Of a DNA stretch of 64,000 nucleotides, positions 58,165 to 64,000 are shown piece by piece. The notes beneath the pieces were generated by a model that was not told the origin of the DNA, ran no database searches, and saw only the letters and a program-made list of their open reading frames with translations. Location of the stretch: the NCBI GenBank assembly GCA_007026445.1, contig VDMD01000001.1, positions 4,340,001-4,404,000 on the forward strand, in the 5' to 3' direction. Every line of letters starts with the position of its first letter. The stretch's first letter is position 1. This DNA is from Schizophyllum amplum (Eukaryota; Basidiomycota; Agaricomycetes; Agaricales; Schizophyllaceae). The translations under genes and the position numbers were made by a program.

Positions 58165-59516
58165 ATGACCACCACACCTCTTCCTTCTCCTGACCTCCAT
58201 CTACCCCAAGAACTCAAAGATGCTATCATATTTTATCTTGCCTCAGATCTTCACGCTCTCCTTGCCTGCTCCCTCGCCCATCGCACCCTGCGCCCAACCG
58301 CGCAATCACACCTCTTCCACGCCATCTCGCTTTCCCGCGCCTCCCATGCTCAAGCCTTCCGCCGCCTCCTCCACACCTCCCCCCACATCTCCTCCTACGT
58401 GCGAAAGCTCTACATTGAAGCCTCTCCCGATCGCTGGATCGATAACGCCTCCTGCAACGCCGACCTCGCCACCATCCTCTCTGCGCTCAGCCCTCACCTA
58501 AACGCCTTCTCGCTAAACGTCCTTCCCACGTGCTACAGCTATCTCGGAGAGCTGAGATATGCACTACGCCGCATTGCCCCTGCCGCGCTCTCGCTCAGCG
58601 GCCTGCGGCTCATCCCACCCGAACTCGTTGCGGGTGTGCGCGCGCTCAGGTTGGAGGACGCGTCCATCGATACCACTGCAGCGTCCGTCAATTCCACTGC
58701 GGGCTCCGTCGATACGAAGACCCAGTGCGTCTGCGCGCCCACCGCGCTTGAGCTCTGCTCTATTACCCCGGGCGCGCTGGCCTCCCTCCGGCTTGATGTG
58801 CGGAAGCTGACCCGCCTGCGGCTCGATGGGGCGACGGAGGAAGCAGGAGCGCTGGTCGCGCTGTGCGCCGCGACGCTACAAATTCTGGAAGTCGACATGT
58901 CGGTCCCTGTGCCGCAGGTAACACCGGACCCTGGGACGCTCCCTGCCCTGCGCGTCCTCGCCGTGCGCGACGTGCGACACGTCCGTTGCTGGCTACTTGC
59001 GGCGCCAGATGTGCGACACCTCATCGTATACGTACCAGTAGGCCGAATGGGGCTTGAGGTGGACGCAGGATTTGGGGATGTGATTGTGTCGGGCCATAAG
59101 CAGGAGAATCCTGGCATGCAGCGGGCCGAGACGGCAGCCCTGCCGGTTCCCAGGAAGAACGCCGTGCTTCAAGGGCACGTTATTGCAGCGGGGAGAGCGC
59201 TTGAGGACGTGACAATTGTGGCGTATGCGGGAGAAGGCGACGAGAGACAGGCGGAGGTGGTGGGGAGTTTTCGTAAGGAAGGTTATCGCCGATGCAGAGA
59301 CTCAGAGGGATATGTGGTGAGCGGGCCGCGGGTGGCGAAGAATATGGAGGGAGAAGTGGAGATCAGGCGTGTCTGGATCCCTAGACGTGAGTGTTCTTCA
59401 TTGAGCTCGCACGTTGGTGTTGGAGACTGATAAATGACATAGCGAACGTGGAGGCTGGGGAGGCGCGTCCCTCGTTGATCAGTCCGGATATTCTTGATGT
59501 GGTTGATTGGGCTTGA
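58165..59516 (+). CDS. F-box-like protein, paralog A2
   Basis: Exons 58165..59386 and 59443..59516 give 431 aa. The F-box-like motif reads LHLPQELKDAIIFYLASDLH then LLACSLAHRTLRPTAQSHLF, nearly matching paralog A1 at 54991. The Leu-rich region includes APTALELCSITPGALASLRL, KLTRLRLDGATEEAGALVAL and PALRVLAVRDVRHVRCWLLA. The last exon ends SLISPDILDVVDWA. It differs from A1 by an insert of Ser/Thr-rich repeats (AASVNSTAGSVD) at about 175-187 and a longer region before the last intron. It presumably recruits substrates to an SCF ligase. Confidence 0.87.
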
Positions 59517-60257
59517 GAGTTACCGGTCATCACTCGACCTTCTTGACTTCTGCGACTGTAGACGACCGTACGCACGATGAGGAAGAACTGCCTGACCGAC
59601 CAATGCCTCGGACTGTTTTTTGCTGCGTCGCGCGGCTGGTTCCGGATCTCCGACACTTGCCGCATCAACGAACAACGGCGGAATCCGTGAATGGAGAGGT
59701 TGAATTCCTTCGCTCGTCCCACCATCTGCAGGCCATCCCTCGACGACTTGCCAGCCCGTGATACAAATGCATATCGCTCATTGGCTACGCGCGGGTCAAG
59801 TAATGTGGACCTTCATACTGCGCGTTGTCAGTAATTTTAAAGCTCAGTGGGTAAAGCCGTGACTGGCACGGGACTTTGCGCCCCGAGTCCGAGTCGTCCG
59901 CGGTGGTCCTGTCAAGTCCGCGAGGCTCGCCAACGATGTCCAAACTCGACAAATCTGCTGCAGGCTTACTCAGCCTGTGGGATGCGTACAGTCCCATTTG
60001 CGGTTAGAGCCATGTTCACAGCTGAAGTCAGGTTCACAGATCAGTACTCAGTGCCCGGGTTAGCGCTTGAATGACGCTGGTCAGTCTCGTCAAGCTAGAG
60101 TCTTCAAGCAAATCACTCATATTGAATCCTCGTGGTGTATACATGCGGTAATCGGTCGGCTATAGCGCGCCTCTGTGGCGCACGCAGGTCAAATTTTTCG
60201 AGCGAAGACGTCCAACGTTACTTTCCTCCACCGCAAAGCGACCTACTTGTCAAGGCC
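59517..60257. other. Intergenic with the second copy of the MYND-upstream block
   Basis: 59864..59934 resembles 52190..52264 (see that entry). No gene is supported. Confidence 0.55.
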
Positions 60258-62163
60258 ATGCAGGTACCCAAACCCGGCGAAGCTCTGCCAACCGACCCCA
60301 AAACGATCAGAGACGTGAAGAAACGCCTGCGCACACCGAGCATCACATTCAAACATCTCTGCGTTGACCCTTTCACTCTCGAGGACCACCACTGGGACCT
60401 CTCCTCCCGTGAAGTCCTTGGTGCAGTTCGGGAGCTGGATTCCCTGAACTCTACATTGGAACTTCACCTCAATCCGGATGCCAACAATGAGGCGCTCGGC
60501 GATGTATTCCACGCCTGTGTGCGCACCCTGTGGCCCACTCTCCTCCTCTGGCTCGATTTCCTCCATCCCCGGCATCATAAAGGGACGGAGCGCATCGAGC
60601 GCGTACCCCTCCAGACGTTATCCAACGTTATGCACGCGTTCTGTCGAGCCGAAGGTCCCACCGCCGTTCTCCGCGCCCATACATCACCATTCTACCGTCT
60701 CCTCTACTTGTTGTGGCTGCGCTTCGACGAGTATTGCACAAAGAGCACAGACGTGGCTCGGTGTCTCGACAAGCTCGGTCGCGCTGTTCGCTTGACTGTT
60801 GATGTCGCAGCCGCCGAGCAAGTCGCAGGCCCGGTGGCGCAATCAAGTACATCGATCGCTCCATCCTTGTCTCCAGCCTTAGCCCACACTGTCTACCCTC
60901 TGCTCTTTATGCTGCCCGCAACCGACCACGCCAGCTCTATCGTCAGGCGCTCACCCAGGTGAATGCCCTGCTCAAGTTTTTCGTGGCGTTTCCCCACGAC
61001 ACCACGCCCTACGATGCACTCCAGACACAGATTGGCGCAATCGGCCAGTTCGCGAACGCGGTCCTCCCGCTAAACGTCCACGCCCGAGACGTCATCAGGA
61101 GCTTGGTGCATATCCTGCGCGTGCTGTGCAGCTTTCCAGCAGGTTATTACCTCTGCGGCGGCGTGGTCTATGCCCTCCATGTCATGTGGCGGACGTGCAG
61201 TGACGGGCGCTCGATCGCGTGGGCTCTTGATGAGGGCGTTCTGCCCCTCATGATTGAGCTGAGGCAGAAGGAGCTCGAGGCATCCGACAAGAAAACGATC
61301 GCGGACGCGCTACGTGTACTTGCGGAGAACACGTACCGCAGGCGTGTTCTGCGCGCTCTGTGCTCAGGCGGTCGAACAGGCTCATTCCATGGTGCGGGTT
61401 TTGCATCACAGGACACTCTCCTTGCCATAGATAAGTGGGTACAACACCGCAATGATCTCATGCGACGCGCGTATAGCAAGGCTTGCGCTTTACCCAAGGT
61501 GGATACATTTCATACAGCTCGAGCGCGTATCTGACGAGATTCACAGTGCGGTGCCGAACCGAATGCGACCCTAAAGAAGTGCCCCTGCCTCAGTGTTTGC
61601 TACTGTAGCGCCGAATGCCAACGCGCAGACTGGAAGAAACATAAAAAGCACTGTAAAATTGAACGAGACGCAATGGCCTACACGCGAATCCTTTCCGCGA
61701 CCGACCTCGGTGAGTGATCGTATTGCTCCTCGCTTCATCTTTTCTGACAAACCTATGACCCGCAGAGAAGATGCCCTTCGAAGAAGCGCACTTCATCTGC
61801 CTTTGCGCCCGTGACTACGTGTCCACGCACGCGCAGGCTGTCGTCGAGAGCGTGAAGCAGGCAATTGCGAACAGCCCACCGACCAGAGACGCGCCAGTCA
61901 TCACCATAATGATCAACGCCGCTCGCTTGCTCGGCACGCACCGCGTGTACGTTGACGAGCAACGCTCTCAGGACTCAACGTCGGACGGGATTTCTCGACG
62001 CGGAGCCCTCAGGTTCAAAGACCCCACTCTTGTCTTGAGGGAGCCGTCCATTCTCGTCATCGCGCATCAAGAAGACATGATTCTTCATGCGATGGGCACG
62101 ACGTTACAGGGATTAGAGGACCTCGCGCTCGTCGCCAGGCAGGCGCGATCTCGGCGCAAGTGA
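60258..62163 (+). CDS. MYND-type zinc-finger protein, paralog 2
   Basis: Exons 60258..60797, 60848..61498, 61547..61709 and 61766..62163 give 583 aa. Core motifs match paralog 1: KKRLRTPSITFKHLCVDPFT, TLWPTLLLWLDFLHPRHHKG, LLWLRFDEYC, and the finger CGAEPNATLKKCPCLSVCYC then CQRADWKKHKKHC. The first intron (60798..60847, 50 nt, donor GTTGAT) is proposed because the frame shifts there; paralog 1 encodes residues across the same place, so a one-base deletion is an alternative. The second and third introns match those of paralog 1 in position. Function is unknown. Confidence 0.82.
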
Positions 62164-62439
62164 ACAATACGGCTCTGACCGGGACGGACCAATGATATCG
62201 ATCCCTGACGAAGGGCGCCGACCCGCGGAGGGTGAAGCTGCCATCATCGACATCCACGGACAGCCGTTCCTGTGGAAAGGCTGGTCGTGTGACGAGAATG
62301 CGTATATATCTGATTGATCATTTGTGCTTGGTTCGGTAAAGTCTACTATTTAAGTGCTAGTTGTGGTATATGAGCAATGATGGTGTTGATACATTGAAAG
62401 ACTGGTCCTGAAGCGCGTTATGCACCTCTTCGGCGTCCT

Positions 62440-63856
62440 CTACATCTCCCCCTCCGGGTCATAAACATACTCCCCATAAATCGGCTTCCACCGCTTCTCC
62501 TGCGCCCTCCCCCTCACATCCTCCTTCTTCCAATCCACCCCCGCCGTCCCCTCCTCGATCGCCTGCTCCGCCACGGCCACGCCGACCTCGAAATTGACGT
62601 CCGGCGCGTCCCCGAAGTCCGGCAACAGCGAGTCGTCCGGGTCCTGGAGGGCGGGGGACAGCTCGGCGAGGCGTTGGGCGCCGGCAATGATCATGGTGTC
62701 GGTCATGCGGCGCGATTGGCAGAGCATGGCGCCGAAGCCGAGGCCGGGGGTAGACGAGGGCGTTGTTGCATTCGGCGATGCTAGAAATTCTCGTGTCAGT
62801 CTCTGGCAGCGAACAGAGGCATCGTACGCCCAAGGAGAGAATTGACGCACTTATAAACTTTCCCATTTGGCATCTTCGCGGGCGGGAACGGACTGCCCGG
62901 TCGCCAGCAGCGCCTTGCCACGCGTCCACTCATTCGCATCATGCGGATGCACCTCGACCAGCTTGCTCGGGTTCGACAGGGGAAAGATTATCGGCCTATC
63001 GACCTTCTCTGCCATCGCCTCAATCGCATCGCGCGTGAACGCGCCAGCGTGCGTCGACGTGCCGATGAGCACCGTTGGATGGGCGCGCTTCACGACGTCC
63101 AGGAGCCCGACCTCTGCTTGCGCGTCGGCGCCCCACTCTTCCTCTTTGCGCGCGAAGTCGCGTTGGTCCTCACGCATCTTGTCGCCGAGGCCGGTGCGGA
63201 TGAGGCCAAAGCGGTCAAGGAGGTAGAAGCGCGAAGTCGCCTCTTCAACGGAGATCCCCGTCGGTCTTGACCATCGCGTCGCGCAGCTGGCGCGCGATGC
63301 CCAAGCCTGCGGATCCGGCACCGTAAACAACGATGACCTGGTCACTGAGCTTGCGCTTCGTTACACCGATAGCTGCCATGAGCGTCGCGAGAGTGACCGC
63401 GCCTGTGCCTTGACTGAAGGGCTACCTGAGTGACAGAATTTGTGGCGTAGGGCAATGCACGCACATATCATCGTTGAACACGGCGTGAGTGTCACGGTAG
63501 CGACGAAGGAGCCGTTGTGCATTCGTGACACCAAAGTCCTCAAAGTGGAGCAGACAATGAGGGCGGTACTTGCGGACAAGTTGCACAAACCTGAAGAAGA
63601 TCGTGAGGCTCGACAGCCCCAAATATGCAGATCAGTCCTCACTTGTCTATGAAATCGTCATATTCCTGGCCGCGGACGCGCTTCTGCGGCCATCCCTAAG
63701 AAGAACATGAGTGTAAAATTTACTATTTATCTTGAGGACAGGGCGTACAACATATAGTTTGTCGTTCAACAAATCCGGGTTATTTGTCCCAACGTCAAGG
63801 GTTACGGCAAGACATTTGGAGGGGTCGATCCCGCCTATCAAGCTGGACAAGACGAG
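62440..63856 (-). CDS. NAD-dependent malic enzyme, C-terminal two thirds, with three one-base insertions
   Basis: Exons seen: 63749..63856, 63643..63695, 63465..63590, 62851..63413 and 62440..62780; the N-terminus lies beyond the window. The enzyme oxidatively decarboxylates malate to pyruvate. Marks are [59 protein letters not shown] (metal site), [17 protein letters not shown] (NAD site), [14 protein letters not shown] and [10 protein letters not shown]. The frame breaks three times by +1: C run at 63256..63259 (plus strand), CCC near 62897, and G run near 62745..62749. All three are in homopolymers and the protein is otherwise intact. Confidence 0.85.
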
Positions 63857-64000
63857 CTGAGAGACAGTGGCGGGGCTTGAGGGGAAAACGCGCTCACGTG
63901 TATATGGCCGATTTAGCAGATGAAATCTACTTTGCTGTCAGCATTGGTGCGCATATATGCACTCAATACGCACCCCAATGCCCTACAAGTCGAACATAGC
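63857..64000. other. Upstream intron/exons of malic enzyme, unresolved
   Basis: An acceptor at 63857/63858 on the minus strand starts the first visible malic-enzyme exon. The preceding exon could not be identified before the window ends. Confidence 0.4.

Overview
The window is nuclear DNA of a filamentous basidiomycete, most likely an Agaricomycete. The evidence is short GT-AG introns (mostly 48-60 nt) in nearly every gene, dense genes on both strands, and typical mushroom families: DUF2235, MYND and F-box paralogs, CBM21/PP1 subunits, GPI-anchored chitin deacetylase-like proteins, and EF-hand plus ZZ-finger proteins. A finer taxonomic placement is not supported.

Layout. 1-5.8 kb: a partial DUF2235 gene, riboflavin reductase RIB7, and a GRAM/VASt sterol-transfer protein. 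6.0-6.9 kb: a homeodomain regulator on the minus strand. 7-11.4 kb: gene-poor. 11.4-15.8 kb: a glycogen-targeting PP1 subunit and a small membrane protein. 16.2-20.9 kb: two non-coding inverted-repeat elements with palindromic ends flank a chitin deacetylase-like gene. 21-25 kb: centrin and a C2H2 zinc-finger regulator. 26-33 kb: decayed repeats, two diverged copies of one repeat flanking a single SDR gene, plus a gene fragment. 33.7-41.3 kb: an NTF2-like protein, uS4 and eL21 ribosomal genes in divergent orientation, a tRNA-Ile and UTP22. 41.8-46.4 kb: a 17-exon gene for a 1231-aa protein with a helical bundle, EF-hand and zinc finger. 46.9-52.1 kb: an orphan protein, a Trf4-type nucleotidyltransferase, eL28 and a second orphan. 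52.6-62.2 kb: a paralog cluster MYND / F-box / F-box(-) / F-box / MYND. 62.4-64 kb: the C-terminal part of NAD-malic enzyme.

Most exon models were assembled by hand and checked for reading phase; lengths given are those of the joined models. Conserved genes with single-base frame breaks in short homopolymers (RIB7, the minus-strand F-box gene, and malic enzyme three times) look more like consensus indel errors than decay, but this cannot be settled from the sequence.

Functional themes: ribosome production and RNA surveillance (uS4, eL21, eL28, UTP22, Trf4-like, tRNA-Ile) cluster in 34.7-51.4 kb. The rest is a mix of housekeeping metabolism and lineage-specific accessory genes. The most unusual objects are the palindrome-ended repeat elements, the helical-bundle/EF-hand/ZZ protein, and the MYND/F-box duplication.
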